Shown: positions 15,797-28,189 of the stretch, one piece after another | Position numbering within the stretch: the first letter of the stretch is position 1 | How the letters are laid out: every line of letters starts with the position of its first letter | Origin: Mortierella sp. BCC40632 | Lineage: Eukaryota > Mortierellomycota > Mortierellomycetes > Mortierellales > Mortierellaceae | Direction: 5' to 3' | Assembly (NCBI GenBank): GCA_011634665.1 | Contig: WAEK01000012.1 | Coordinates: 124,001 to 188,000, forward strand | DNA length: 64,000 bases | Notes under the pieces: generated by a model | Told to the model about the DNA's origin: nothing | Seen by the model: the letters and a program-made list of their open reading frames with translations, nothing else | Databases searched by the model: none | Translations under genes and position numbers: made by a program

Positions 15797-15830
<34 letters not shown>
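15797..15830. repeat. Poly(T) tract
   Basis: An almost pure T run of about 34 bases in the intergenic spacer, typical of the many homopolymers in this window. Confidence 0.9.
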
Positions 15831-15832
<2 letters not shown>

Positions 15833-16104
15833 ACCGAAATAGGGGTAAGCTGACTTTTCTCATCCAACCTCCCGCCATTGACATTGTCATTTGCTTTGGA
15901 TAACTGATGTTCAAAGAAGAAAGCGCCGCTGCTCTATCCCGTTGTAAGAGAGATAGAAAGAAAGAAAAGAAAAAGAAGAGAGAGCGAGATAGACAGACTA
16001 TGCTCCTAGGAAGGAGAAGGAGGAGGGGCTACCTTGTTCTGCTTGATCTCGTTCCTTGCTATTGTGCAAGAGGATAACCCACCATATCTCTCCCCTATTC
16101 CTTT

Positions 16105-16107
<3 letters not shown>

Positions 16108-16164
<57 letters not shown>
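16108..16164. repeat. (CT)n microsatellite
   Basis: About 28 uninterrupted CT dinucleotides in the intergenic spacer. Confidence 0.95.
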
Positions 16165-16167
<3 letters not shown>

Positions 16168-16876
16168 ACAACTTGTTTTAATGCGCGCATATTGCACTTC
16201 TCCCCTCGTTTCGCTCGTCGCGTTCTATATTCTCCGGTCCCCGAGGCTTTTTCTCTCTCTCTCTCTCTTCACCTCCTCTCTCTCACTTTCACTCTACTTT
16301 GCTCGGTTCTAGGGCATAAGACAGCTTGGTACATCTTTTACCGTAAAAAAGGTGCTAAGCTTGTCTAATAACCCCATTTATGCTGATCACACTACGGTGG
16401 ACCCTTGGAAACGCTAGCCAGATGGATACGTCGTTGGACCAAACCAAGACCAAAAAGAAATCAGCATGTTTGTCAGAGAGGAGCTAGGGCTAGTGGAGAG
16501 AGGAGAAGAAGGAGGAGGAGAGTATCTCTCTTTTTTTAGTGGATTAGTGGAGAGCTTTAGATAGGCTTGCACAGGTTTCTGCTCGATAAAGTTGATCCGC
16601 ATGGTCCCACAACAATTAAGGGATACACCTCCCAAGCATGCATGGTCATTCGTATCTCTTTTTGTTTGTATAGATTTTTGTAGGTGGTAGTGGTGGATGT
16701 TTTCCACACACATACACACACATACACACTGCACACATCCAAACACGTATACACACAAACATAGAAGCAGGAAAAACAAGTGACCCACCCCACATCGCCC
16801 GCGATCAAATCAAACAGACCTTGGGCAAAAGGGCTTTTGTGGGCGTTCAAGTCCTCCTTCGAATCACATCGTTTTT

Positions 16877-16922
16877 GGGCGCGCACTTTTTTTTTTTTTT
16901 TTTTTTTGGCGCGCACTTTTTG
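16877..16922. repeat. Direct repeat of GGCGCGCACTTTTT flanking a T run
   Basis: The block GGGCGCGCAC followed by Ts occurs at 16877, and GGCGCGCAC followed by Ts again at 16908, with the first T run filling the gap. It looks like a small tandem duplication or slippage product. The GC-rich unit stands out in its CT-rich surroundings. Confidence 0.8.
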
Positions 16923-17065
16923 AATAGGGAGATAATGAGAGAGAAAAGTCGAGGGGGGCGAGGAGAAAGAGAAAGAGAGAGCTGAAGGGCTCGATCCTCT
17001 GTTTCGCACAACACGTTTCTGTTGCCAATGGCGTCCAATCCCGCCCTAACGAGTAGCAATGAGCA

Positions 17066-17066
17066 T

Positions 17067-17112
<46 letters not shown>
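17066..17112. repeat. (GA)n microsatellite
   Basis: About 23 GA units in the spacer upstream of CBP80. Confidence 0.9.
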
Positions 17113-17118
<6 letters not shown>

Positions 17119-18596
17119 GCCTCGCCCTTTTTTTTTTTTTTTTTTTTCTGCACATGTTCGTACAGAGGGCCGATTCGCTTGTTTATTCCCTAGACAGACA
17201 GGAAGGGCTCGAGAACAGCCCTTTTGGTTTTCCCTCTCTCTTATCAGAGGACTCGGCCAATGTCAATAAATCCAATAATCAGGACCCATGAGCCCATCTG
17301 GGGGGAGTGGTCGGTCCCACGGTCTCTCAGGAGCTTTGTCGAGACCAATGCCGAGAGAGAGAGGGAAAGAAAAGAGAAATTATTAGGCCGTTGATTTCAT
17401 TCCATGTGGCCTGGGGACCTAGACACATTGAGGATCTGGCGTTTGTTTGTCTGTCTTTTTTGTCCGTCTGCTGAATCCTACTCTTTGCTTCGCTACATCT
17501 CTTTATCGTAGACTTTCATCGTTCTCTCTTCATCTTAACGGCAAAGGAGTATTTTTTTCTTTTCTTTCTTGACTGGTGCGAATCCTCCTGTTTGTGTGTG
17601 TATGTGTGTTATGTTTTTTTGCCATTAGCTTTATTTTTTCTTTCCTCCTGGTAGAACAAAGAGCCCTTGGGAAGGAGAAGAAGTATACAGTCCATTGTAC
17701 CTCTGGGAGAGGTAGAAAGCAAAAAATAAAATAAAAACGTATCGCTACGACCGTATGGATGATGAGCGGCGTTGCAGATACACCAAGAGTCCTTGTGAGC
17801 TAGGGGAGAGAGCGGGATATAGGGTCTTGTGATCCGCCCTTTGCCTTTTTTCTTATTCTCCCTCCTTCTAGTCGGTTTGTGTGTGTGTCCACAAGAAAGA
17901 AAAAGGTGTGGGGGAGGTTCAGAGCCCTCGCTCGCCCCTTCGATCGATCCCATCCCACCCCAGGTTGACAGCCTTCGACGTGCTGTCCTGTCTACCCACC
18001 GCGCCCTCGGCTTTTTTTTTTTGCTAGAAAAAGAACCTAGGAGGAAATACACCGGCCGAGAAGGAGAGAGAGAGAGAGAGAGAGAGAAGGAGTGACGCGT
18101 CCTCTATCATTCAGTATGTCCCCTATCATATGAGTAACAGGCGTGTTCTCTTTTCATTGTCTCTCCAACTTGATGTAAAAAAAGATATTCACCGGGGGTA
18201 GTGTTCGTTGCTAACGTCAGCTTTAACTTGCGTGGCCGTAGCAAGCTAAATGACTCTGCCACCCTACAAATGACAGCAAAGGAGATTTCTAGCAATTTCT
18301 TGGCAGAGAGTGTGCTTCGCCTTTGTGTTTGTCATCCTGCTTGGTCATACTCTACACGAGAGCTGAGTTGAAAAAAAGAAAGAGAGAGAATGAGAGAGAG
18401 AGAGTGAGTGAGTGAAAAGAAATTAAAAAAGATGAGCTTGCTGGAGACCTGCTGGGAATATTGCGTAGTCGAACCTGGCTGGTTGGAGTTACCTTGTCCT
18501 TGTGCGCCAGTTGGGAGGTCGTGGCAAACCAGAGTCGATTTTGCCTGATGTATCTGCGTCATCAAGGACCAGAATATAGTCAAAGGGAGTATCCTA

Positions 18597-18644
18597 CGAA
18601 CAACCAGACTCAAAACGCGTCGTTTTTTTGAGTCTGGTTGTTCG
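18597..18644. repeat. Perfect 19-bp inverted repeat (hairpin) upstream of CBP80
   Basis: The left arm (18597-18615, beginning CGAACAACCAGACTC) and right arm (18626-18644, ending GAGTCTGGTTGTTCG) are perfectly complementary over 19 bp around a 10-nt loop CGCGTCGTTT. The hairpin lies about 150 bp before the CBP80 start codon. A perfect arm match of this length, outside the simple repeats, is not expected by chance. It could be a regulatory stem-loop in the 5' leader, an intrinsic terminator-like structure or the scar of a small inverted-repeat element. Confidence 0.8.
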
Positions 18645-18796
18645 AGCAGACAAATGTGACGTGTTTTGATTTGAAAGTAAACAAGATTCAGTTTTGATGC
18701 ATTCTCTCACTCTCCTTTGAAAGCGCTGTTGACTGACTGTGTGGGACATTTTTCTTTCTTCACCGGCCTCTGCGCTTCTGCCAACAAACACATCCC

Positions 18797-21700
18797 ATGG
18801 ATTACAGGAAGAACAACGGTGGAGGTGGTGGTCCAGACAGGAGACACAACAACTACCAAGGTCTGCTTTGTTCATCCCTTCCATCCCTTCATCTTATCCC
18901 TTCATCCATCTAATCCATCCATCCATTCCATCCATCCTCCCTTTCTCTGAGATATATCTCCCCAGACTACAAGGAAAAAAAAAAAAAAAAAAAAACAACA
19001 ACAACAGCAGCAACAACAACGCGCGCTGTCTTCATTTCCTCATTAGCCACCGTAGCCTCCAGCTATTCTCATAACCTGCATGGACGCTCCTCTCTCTCCC
19101 CTAGAATACCATCTAATCATCGGCCCATTCTGTTCTCCATTTCACGTCCCTTTTACTCGTGTCGTCTTTAGGTGGCGGAGGACGCTATCAGGACCGTAAT
19201 GACCGATATGACCGAGGTATTAGTTCTTTCTTCTTCTTTATCTGTCAACAACAACAACAACAACAACAACAATAGCAAGATCCTTCAATATAGATTGTCT
19301 TGACCTCTTCGCCTAACTCTACACCTTATTGACTTTTTTTTTCTTTCTCTCTTAGGCGGAAGGAGTGGTGGACACAACAGACGCCCTTATGACCGGCCAC
19401 CAAGACATGAGCCTAGGGAACAAGAGCGTGTCCAGGACGAGATTGGTGATATTGAGAAGCGTCTCGGTGGTTTGATCATTCGTGTTGGTGACAAGGTACA
19501 TCGAACACGTCTTTTTCTCTTGTTGTTATTTTTTCTTGGTTGCAATCCTTAGCTTTTGTTTATTCCCACGACATGAAGAAAAAACAACAAAAACAGCCAC
19601 AACAACAACTAATTAACTAAGTAAACTCGTTATTATAGATCACGCCAACACTGGAGACCAATCTCAACACTCTTGCTGGAATTCTGGACAATGATTATGC
19701 AAAGCATTCGGCCACTATTCTCAAGTCGCTTAAGGCTTGGTAAGGACACGCTCTCTCCTCTCCCCCTCCCCCCCTAAAAAGAAGAAAAAAAAAACAAAAA
19801 AGAAAAGAGAAGAAAATAAAAGATGAATAGCGCGATTAACAAAGTATCGATACGTTTCTCTTTTCTAGTATTCTGGAGCTTCCAATGAAATCCGCCATCT
19901 ACGGAACCTTGACAGGATTGTTGAACGCCAAGAATGTCGAGACAGGAAGCACCATTGTTTCGATGGCCTCTGAATTGTTGCAGGAAAGCCTTGCTAAACA
20001 GCAATGGCGAAATGTCAAGTTGCTTCTTCGATTTTTGGGTGAATTGGTGGGCTCGAACGTGATCTTGCCCACTACTTTGCTCAATGTCATGAGTCAGTTC
20101 TTGGCCGTCTTGGATGAACCAACAGTTCTCAGAGTAAGATTAAAGGGAAAAAAAAAAAGATTATTATCGATTGACCCCAAGAAAGTCAGACCAGGATCAC
20201 CATGCTAATAATGCCTTAAAAAATTGATTTTCCATCGGATAGGCTCGTGCTGACTGCGCCGTTTTTCTTGTCCTTGCAACCTTGCCCTGGTGTGCAGCCG
20301 ATATGCACGACCGTAACCCTCACGACTTTGAAAAGATCTTGGCCAGGATTGAGGACTATATGATCGCGCGTGAAGAAAGCGAAGGTGTGGAAGGCTTTGA
20401 GATTGTCAAGGTGTTCAAGGACTCTCAGTGTCCATATGTACAGGAGGAGGTAATCGACTCGTGGACATTTCTTGAAACAATGGATATTCAAGGAAGGAGA
20501 TTGAATCGTGGAGCCTACCTTCAACTAACGCTTTATATATGTCTCTATTTGGTGGTTTACCATTTTATTTTATTTTATTTTATTTTTTTTTTAAAAAAAA
20601 TAGGCCCTGACATTGCTCTGGAAGCAAATCCAAAACTTGCAAAAGGATGACTGGGAAATTCCAATTTTGGTCAAGCCCTCGCAGGCGTTTGATGCTGTCC
20701 TTGGCATGGCCTCTCAACATGAGTTGCCCGAGTTTGTGTTCCCACCTCATACCGAAACCAGCGCCTACTTTCTCCCTGCACCCTTGTTCAGGATCTTTGT
20801 CGAAAACGAGGATGGCAATGGCGAAGAAGCTGTACCACCCACCCTTCCAGATCCTTACACAGTGTCACACTTTATTGTTCGGGATGCGTTGACAGATGTG
20901 ATGGGACTCTTTGAGATCAACCGCAAGGAGTGTGCAAAGTTTTTGTTCATGGTCCAGTATTCGTATGTGATTGGCACCTTTGCCGACTCTGCTCTTCTCG
21001 GCGCCGGAGCCGCTCAGGCACAACAACAGGAAGACGCCAATATGGAGGCATCTGCTACCTCTGGATGGTCTGTAGATCAGGTGTTGGCTGAGGTGATCTT
21101 TACAGAGATGTTCAGATTGCCCAAGACAGAGTTTAAGCATGTGTATTATGCCTCATTGTTGGTCGAGGTTTGCAAGTCCTTCCCCGACAGTTTCCCTACG
21201 GCTTTGGCCAAGGCGATCACAAAGCTTTATGAACGTTTGCCATCCATGGATATTGAGTGTGCTTGTCGGTTCTGGACCTGGTTCAGTCACCATCTGAGTA
21301 ACTTTGGATATCTCTGGCCCTGGCCCGAATGGTAAAAAAGAAAAAGAAAAAGAAAAAGAAAAAGAAGTGGGTGAAGGATTGAGGGATCAGACAAGCATTT
21401 TCATTAGGTGGGTTAAATCGCATTCTTACCTAATTTTCTTTTGCTCTCACAAACATAGGTCTTCGACTCTTGAGCTGCCCGATGATCACTCTAAATCTGT
21501 GTTTATTCGTGAGACGATGGAGAAGGCGATCCGTCTCGCCTACTTTGAGCGTGTCAAGGAGGCTGTTCATGAAGATTTCCACAAGTTTTTGCCAAAGGAG
21601 GCTCCTTGTCCTACATGGGAGTATGAATCTCCAGGTAAGAAGAATGAAGGACGGGGTTTTTTTTTTTTTTTTTTTTTTTTAAAGAAAAAAAGATACTGAT

Positions 21701-22792
21701 TAGGTCTTGACTTTTTATTGTTTTTTTTGTCCGCACGTCAATTGTCCCTCTCCCCTTATCCAACGGCACTACTATCGATACCCCCAGAACACCCATACCA
21801 TGCCATGGCCTCTGCAGTGCTCAACTCTTTGCGGGCCAAGACTCCGATTGAACAGATTGAACAGACACTGGATAGTATGAAGAATGCCCCACGTCTCGAG
21901 GATTTGACGCCTGCACTACGGGAAAACTTTATTCGTGAACTGTTCACGGAATGTGTGTTGATGTTGGGATCCAAGTCCTTTTCGCACGTCTTGAACGTCA
22001 TCGAACGTTACCTTCAGATTCTTCAACGGATGAACACCACACCTGAGGCAAGGTTGCACACAGTCAAGATTGTGGCCAAGTTTTGGAAGAAGAATACTCA
22101 ATTTATGGGAATCTTGCTTGATAAGATGTTGAATTATCGTGTTGTGGATGCGATTGCGATTGTCAAGTGGGTCTTTGAACCCGAGGTGTGGCAGAATGAG
22201 TGGCACCGAGCCTTTGTTTGGGATATTCTCAAGAATACGCTCAACAAGGTGATCTCTCGTGTTGGACAGGTCAAGGACAAGTTGATTGAAGTTCGCCGGG
22301 AGTTTGAAGGTATAGTATATTCATCGCTCTTTTTTTTATACTTCCTATATTCGAAGCTCCCCCCTTCGCTGTGTTCTAACCATTTTTTTTTTCTGGTTGA
22401 TCATCCTGTGGAATTCAATAGCTGATCCACCAACACAGACAAAGGAAGTCGTCGAAGGAGTTGAGAATACGCTTGCGATCGTGACCCGTGAACAAAAGGA
22501 AGTCTTTTTGACGCTCTACCAACAATTTGTTCATGTGCTCAAGACTCAGCTTCGAGAGATTGAAGGATCAGGACAATCGGCAGAAGAAAGTCGTTGGTGG
22601 GAGATTGCCATTGGATGGTTCCTGGAGATTGGTCGTCGGTATAGCAAGGAAGTGACGACCTTCTCAAGTACACTTGAAGCTATTGTGTTTTCGGTGGATA
22701 ATGAGACGGGTGGACCCATTGATCCCAGGATTACGAATATCTTTCAAGAGATTTGTCGGATGGAAATCGGACGTTCTGTCGAGATGAATTAG
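18797..22792 (+). CDS. CBC1: Nuclear cap-binding protein subunit 1 (CBP80)
   Basis: This is the large subunit of the nuclear cap-binding complex, which binds capped RNA polymerase II transcripts together with CBP20 and acts in splicing, export and the pioneer round of translation. Ten exons: 18797-18860, 19172-19216, 19356-19495, 19639-19739, 19869-20133, 20243-20449, 20604-21331, 21459-21634, 21788-22309 and 22422-22792 (TAG), giving 872 residues with consistent phases. It starts MDYRKNNGGGGGPDRR, a Gly/Arg-rich N-terminus, before the first MIF4G domain (IYGTLTGLLNAKN). Further recognised segments are LVRFL-like LLLRFLGELV, LWKQIQNLQKDDW, VIFTEMFRLP, FWTWFSHHLSNFGYLWPWPEW, KSFSHVLNVIERYL, and EQKEVFLTLYQQFVHVL near the end. 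All match the order and spacing of human NCBP1 (790 residues). The ATG is followed directly by spliced, in-frame sequence. The gene is convergent with NAA25. Confidence 0.95.
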
Positions 22793-22798
22793 AGAGAG

Positions 22799-22831
<33 letters not shown>

Positions 22832-23222
22832 AAAAGAAAATTGACAGTTACATATTGAGAAGAAAGAGGAGAGTATGAGGGGGCAGAGCTATAAAGGACA
22901 TTCTGCATTGTAATCGCTCAAAACAAAAAGGGCGACGCGTTTATCACAATGAATGCTGTTGTATTTGTAAGCCTTTCTTTCTTTTCTTTTTTTTTTTTTT
23001 TTTTTTTTCCTTTTCCTTTTCCTTTTCTTTTTCCTTTTGGCTCATCTCCTTTCTCGCTCATGCTTTTCTCCCCCCCCCCCACCTTCTTCCTTTCTTTTCT
23101 TTCTCCATTCTCGGTCAATCTTTGATCTATTAAAAAAAAAAAACCTTCTTTCTATCCTTTCTCAACTACACATTTATGTTCTCATGGCGAAAAAAAAAAA
23201 AAAAGGGCAACAATACACTCGT
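22793..23222. other. Convergent 3' spacer CBP80/NAA25
   Basis: The two stop codons are 430 bp apart. The gap holds an A run at 22801-22829, T/CTTTT runs at 22980-23040 and A runs near 23130 and 23190. No gene is seen. Confidence 0.6.
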
Positions 23223-26200
23223 CTAATTGACTCTAGAGACCGCCTCATGGTTCAGATAAGAAAGGCTCGTCATCCAGCTTGAGCCGACTTTCTGAAGCCT
23301 CTCCTCAATCAACGTCTGATTGTCCTATTAAAAGGGCATTTCCAAATTAAGACACGCGTCAATATCAGAGTGCAATTCAAGCGAGACAAGACATTCCTGG
23401 CTCCTATTCCTTGAGGAAAAAAAAAAAAAAAAAAAAAAAAAAGTCACTTACGGAAGAGCGGATGAAATCGATATTCGATCCATCACAGAGCTCATACAAC
23501 AGTCCAGACTTGATTCGATCCGCTCTGGCCGAGTTTTGAAGGACAGAGATATCGGTCTGGATAGCCTTGAGAACCTGTCGACCCACATTCATGAAATCTT
23601 GAATCACACTGTTCACCACCTTGAATGTCGACTTCTTGTTGGCCTTGGTCGAGATCAGGTTCGTCAAACATTGGTTTGTCACATTGAGATAGGCCATCGT
23701 CTCAACCGTCATCGTCAAGGTATGGAAGGTTTGCCAAGACAAAACACCCGTCGATTTGATCGATTCGTGCTTGAGCAAGGATCCAATCTCGGTCATGAGC
23801 AACTCCTTCAGTTTCGAGGCCGTCAGCGAAGGTTCCTCCTTGTTGGCACTGTTGCTGTTCTGGGCCACAATAGCAACAAACAAAGTCTGATAGGCCTTGC
23901 CAACCGCCAAAAGAACCTTGGCCATCTTGACCTCTTCTGCAGTCAGCTCATTGTTGGGTTGCGAAGCATCGTAACTGGTCGAGAGTTTCTCGAGCGTGAC
24001 AAGCAATTTTTCATAGTCGGCGTTGATGGGCGAAAGATGAGCAATATGCTTCATAAGCAAAGGAATGACGGTAAAGAGAGTCATCCAGACACGATCTGGC
24101 TGCGCTGCAGGACGAGTCAGCTTTTCAACTGATGGTTTGTCGCTAGGGTTCCAGTTCAACATCACGCTCACATCCCTGTTATCTATCCTCGACTTGCAGA
24201 ACTCGTCTACGAAAAAATAAATAAATAAATAGGAGAGAGAGATGTGGTCAGGGATAAGTAAAGAATAGGGCCATCATTCCAGAGCGATCGAGGCCAGGTT
24301 TGGAGTTTGAGGGGAAGGGGAGGGAGGGAGGGTCACCAGCCAAGGTCTCAGATTCATACCATCATATTTCATGTCCTTCACATCCAATCGCTGGAGCCAG
24401 TCAATCGCACGAGTGACAGAGTCCTCTCTCAAGAACTCGAGTCGGATCATCTCACGGTCGGCAATGGTCTTCTGGAGTGAGTTTTCAAGCCTTGACTGGA
24501 ATTCAATGAATTCTTGCATCTATTCCGGAAGTCGAAGGAAAATAAAAAAATAAAAAAAATAAAACATATAAAACATGAGCAATCGCACCTCTAGGTCATT
24601 GCCTCACCTCTTAGCATGACTGCAGGGAACATTGGATTCTTTTTCATTGGATATCTCGTTTTACCTTGGAAAAGGTCGAATATTTGTAGGCCTGAAGAAT
24701 CATCTCGGGGGTCTAAACACACACCAGTCGGCAAAGGTCACACAGTTTCAATGGTCAGCATTCAGTCTCTCTCTCTCTCTTCTCACTGCTTCACATCTCA
24801 CATTGCCTAAAAGTCGAATTCACGAGTTCGTCTTACCTCGGTCTCGTTACTTCGATAGATGTCATGAGCGCTATAGAGCTGAGAGAGGGTCTCATTGGTC
24901 ATGCTGTATGCCGTTGAGCGATCGCTAATAAAGTGCGACAAGGTGTCGTGTTGCACGTTCTTGATATCCATTGAGCTATAGATTTGAATAGCGCGGCTGA
25001 ATGCACCTATTATTGAGGACGAGGAAGAGAAGGAGGAAGGGGAGGGGGGGATGGGATGACCAAAGACAGGTTGTTATTTTCTGAGGTTAGGATAAAGGTG
25101 AGGAGGGGAGTGGGGGTGGATGGAAGGGAAGGGGATTCACAGGGCTTGTGTGGATTTCATGGAGAACCCTAGATTGGGGGAGGGGCTCTGGCGAGGAAGG
25201 AGACTTGCCTAGCAACTGGTAGACGCGAATGAGGACAAGCTTCATCTGATAGTTGTGCTTGCTTGCACTCAAGGAGCGCTCCAGCATTGCAACAGCGGTC
25301 AAAAGTGGATACAATGACTCTAAGGTTGTACAAAGAAGAAGCACCACATGCATGAGTACAAAATTTATGGTTATCTCAAAGCATTAGTCATTTCTGCTCT
25401 TTCTTTCTTCTCCGCCTCTTTTCTGATTCATAATCCAGAAAATTAAGCCGCTTACTTGACTCTTTATGCAGATCAATGAGCAAATGGGCAGACATAATGG
25501 CGTAGTCATCACCATACTGGCGCTCTGTCTCTACCAAGTCCTTGCCTAGAACCAAAAGAAGCGCGTGTTAGGATATCCATAGGCACTATCTTTGCGTCAT
25601 CCTAACAAGATTGTTTCCTGGTTGATCCTGAATTCAGGAAAGTGACGTGACAGGAGAAAAAAAAAACAGAGTTCCTTACCCAATGGCAGGGCATCCTCAT
25701 AGAGTTTCCAAAACTTGTTGACGAGAGCCATGGCGTCCGTTGACGAAAGCTGCGAGTGCATGCCAACAAAGCGCTCGAATCGAGTAATGTTGATCTGTGT
25801 AGCAATCTCCTTGACAGTCTCTGAGCAAGTGTCACCATAGGTCGTCCTGAGTTGTTTACAAAATTCGATGGCGTCTTCCTTGGCGAGACCAGAAACATAG
25901 GGCGACAGATCCTCAAAACAGCACGTCTTGGAGCCGAAACGCTCAACATAAGCAACCAACAGCTTGAGAACTCTGGCCTTGTTGTCGCCTAGATTAGCCA
26001 GGATCATTGTTCAATGGATCAGTGCCTGATATTATAGTCGATTTTTTTAGAAGAGACATCAACGGAATAATAATGCGAGCCAATACGTGTCCTTTACCAA
26101 TCTTTTCCTGAACACGCTTTTCAAGCTCGATCTGAGCCAGGAAAGGTCCACGTTTAGGATTCTTTGTCTCCTTTTGCGTAAGTTCCAATGTGAAGGCACG

Positions 26201-26828
26201 AGCCTCGACCAAGTTTTCAGATCCCTTTAGGTCCGCATCCTGAACAGGCAAGAAGATCGTGTCAAAGTACTGCAGGATTGTTCTCCAGTCATCCGAGCTA
26301 GCGTTCGTCAGAGTTTTACAACGGCATTTGTTAGCAGAGGGTTCTAGCCTTTTTGGCCTTACTTGATCTCCTTGAGGATGTGGACTGTTGCATCCCGAGC
26401 ATCCTTCCAGCGTCCTGTCTTGATCAAGAGTTCAATCCGCAAGTGACGCAGCTCAACATTCTCGGTTGCCTTTGTCTTTGTTCCAATTTCGCCCTCCAAG
26501 AGTGCCAATGCATCCGCATGTCGATCCTTTTGTCCCAAAAGAATAATCAAGTACAATTGAAGTTCTATAAGATAGTTCATCGCGAGAAATATTGGCATTG
26601 AGGAGTGAGCTTTCCCTTTTTTTTGAAAAAGATTTTACCTTCAAGCGTTGCGATCTTTCCTTCAGCGTTGAGCTTGGACATCATACCCTCAGCCAGGCGG
26701 TAAGAAACATTGGGAGTATCTGGAGAAGCATTCTGACCCCCTAGGGGGGGGAAGGGGGAAGAAGGGAGATGGAGCACGCAAAAATAGTTGAGGCGGAGAG
26801 AGTTCGTTTTATCCGAGGGAATAGAAAT

Positions 26829-26874
<46 letters not shown>

Positions 26875-27994
26875 GAACGGTTATTGTACCTGAAGGGTGA
26901 TGCTCATGATTGCCCAGAACATGTAGCTGGTTTTTTTAAAGTTCTTGTACAGCTGAAGTGCAACCTGAGAGGATTGAGAGGATAAAAGTTCTTTCACGTT
27001 AGCAGGAAAAAAAAAAAAAAAAAAAAAGAGTTGTGGAGCCCTGTTCCGTGAGACACATACCGTTTGTTGACCCTTGAAATCCAACTTGCGTGCAAGAGAC
27101 ATGAACCATTGTGTGGCAAGGTTCTCGTTCTTGGGGTTTGCTTTGGATGCACCCTCGTAGAGTTTGGCCATTGGCTCATCTACCAACCGAAAGATCAATC
27201 AACAATCACGCCGAAGGAACAAGGAAAGAAAGAAGGAAAGAAAGAGAGATGAAAGGGAGGAGGGGATTCTCAGTATCACAGGTAAAAAAAGAGATCTCCC
27301 GGGATGGGGGCAAAAGCTGATGAAGGTATCAATCGCTGATCTAGTCGTTGGAACTTACACTTCCCAAGAGTCCTGAACACCATCGCGACCGTCCTCAACG
27401 TAGCTTCGTCTGTCGGTTTAGCCCGCACAATCTCATCGCACTGCTCATTGGCCTCGGCTACCTTTCCTGAACGATCCAAGGCAAGTGCTTTCAAGGCCTG
27501 GAGGGTTAGGGGGTTGGAATTGGATCAAGAGTAGAGGAAGGGGAGGGAGAGGGAATGTATCGAGGTGGCAAGAGTGAGTAAAAAGTAGAACGGTATTTCA
27601 TCCAAAGGGTTTCTAAAAGAACAAAAGAAAAAAAAAGAGCTTCTGTAGTCTTATACCTTGACGATGTGCAGATCCGGCTGCCTCTTGAGGTGTTTGTTAC
27701 AGAGCTGTATTCCTTCTCTGTAGTTGCCCACCTCGAGCGCGTCTGTCGTGAATGACGATTCAAAAGAGCACGGACACAATGGGTTAATATAGGAGTTATG
27801 AGTTGAATGGGACGGTTGCTTGATTCGTAGCACATTGATGTCCGAACTCTTTTCTTTCTTTCTTTCTTTCTTTTCTTTTCTTTTTTTTGTTGCTGGTCAG
27901 TAAGAGATCCGAATCAAGAGATGAAGAGATCTGTCCATCGGGTCGGATTACCATAGATGGGACGCAGCTTCTTTTCCAGCTCCAGATTGGACAT
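23223..27994 (-). CDS. NAA25: NAA25/Mdm20, NatB N-terminal acetyltransferase auxiliary subunit
   Basis: This is the non-catalytic, TPR-like subunit that anchors Naa20 to ribosomes for co-translational acetylation of Met-Asp/Glu/Asn N-termini; it affects actin and mitochondrial inheritance in yeast. There are 16 exons, high to low coordinate: 27994-27952, 27742-27657, 27497-27359, 27179-27061, 26964-26890, 26732-26639, 26564-26363, 26297-26098, 25988-25680, 25545-25456, 25319-25209, 25006-24837, 24712-24665, 24519-24360, 24206-23452 and 23324-23223, giving 900 residues. It starts MSNLELEKKLRPIYDALEVG. Landmarks matching human NAA25 in order are FKKTSYMFWAIMSITLQ, NSDDWRTILQYFDT, CCFEDLSPYV, SLYPLLTAVAMLE, AIQIYSSMDIKNVQHDT, ILQAYKYSTF and DNRDVSVMLNWNP. 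The last short exon (DNQTLIEERLQKV) matches the family's C-terminal helix. One intron has a GC donor. A (GA)n repeat (about 26832-26871) lies in an intron. Confidence 0.95.
25007..25208 (-). other. GC-AG intron in NAA25
   Basis: On the minus strand the exon ends CTAG and the intron starts GCAAGT and ends TAATAG. No GT donor is available. Joining here restores the conserved string QLLGAFSRAIQIYSSMD, which aligns with human NAA25 across the junction. The GCAAGT hexamer is the consensus for GC-AG introns spliced by the major spliceosome. Confidence 0.88.
26832..26871. repeat. (GA)n microsatellite inside an intron
   Basis: About 20 GA units in the intron between NAA25 exons at 26890 and 26732; on the sense strand it is a CT-rich polypyrimidine stretch. 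Confidence 0.9.
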
Positions 27995-28158
27995 GTCGGT
28001 CGAGTGAGGATGAGCAGTGTGTGTGTGGGGAGAGTGTGATTGGGCTTCCTCGGGAGCTTCCGTGCAGGTCCAGTGATCGTCGACTTGAGAATCACAGAGG
28101 AGTGGTAGAAAATCGCGTGTTCCTCGTCCTATCCTTCACTTGCTCTCTGACCCTCTCT

Positions 28159-28189
<31 letters not shown>

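Noticed and set aside
23404..23451. 48-nt intron joining the NAA25 penultimate exon to sequence at 23403
   Set aside because: That join meets a stop after eight codons, whereas the acceptor at 23324/23325 restores the conserved C-terminal helix and a proper stop.
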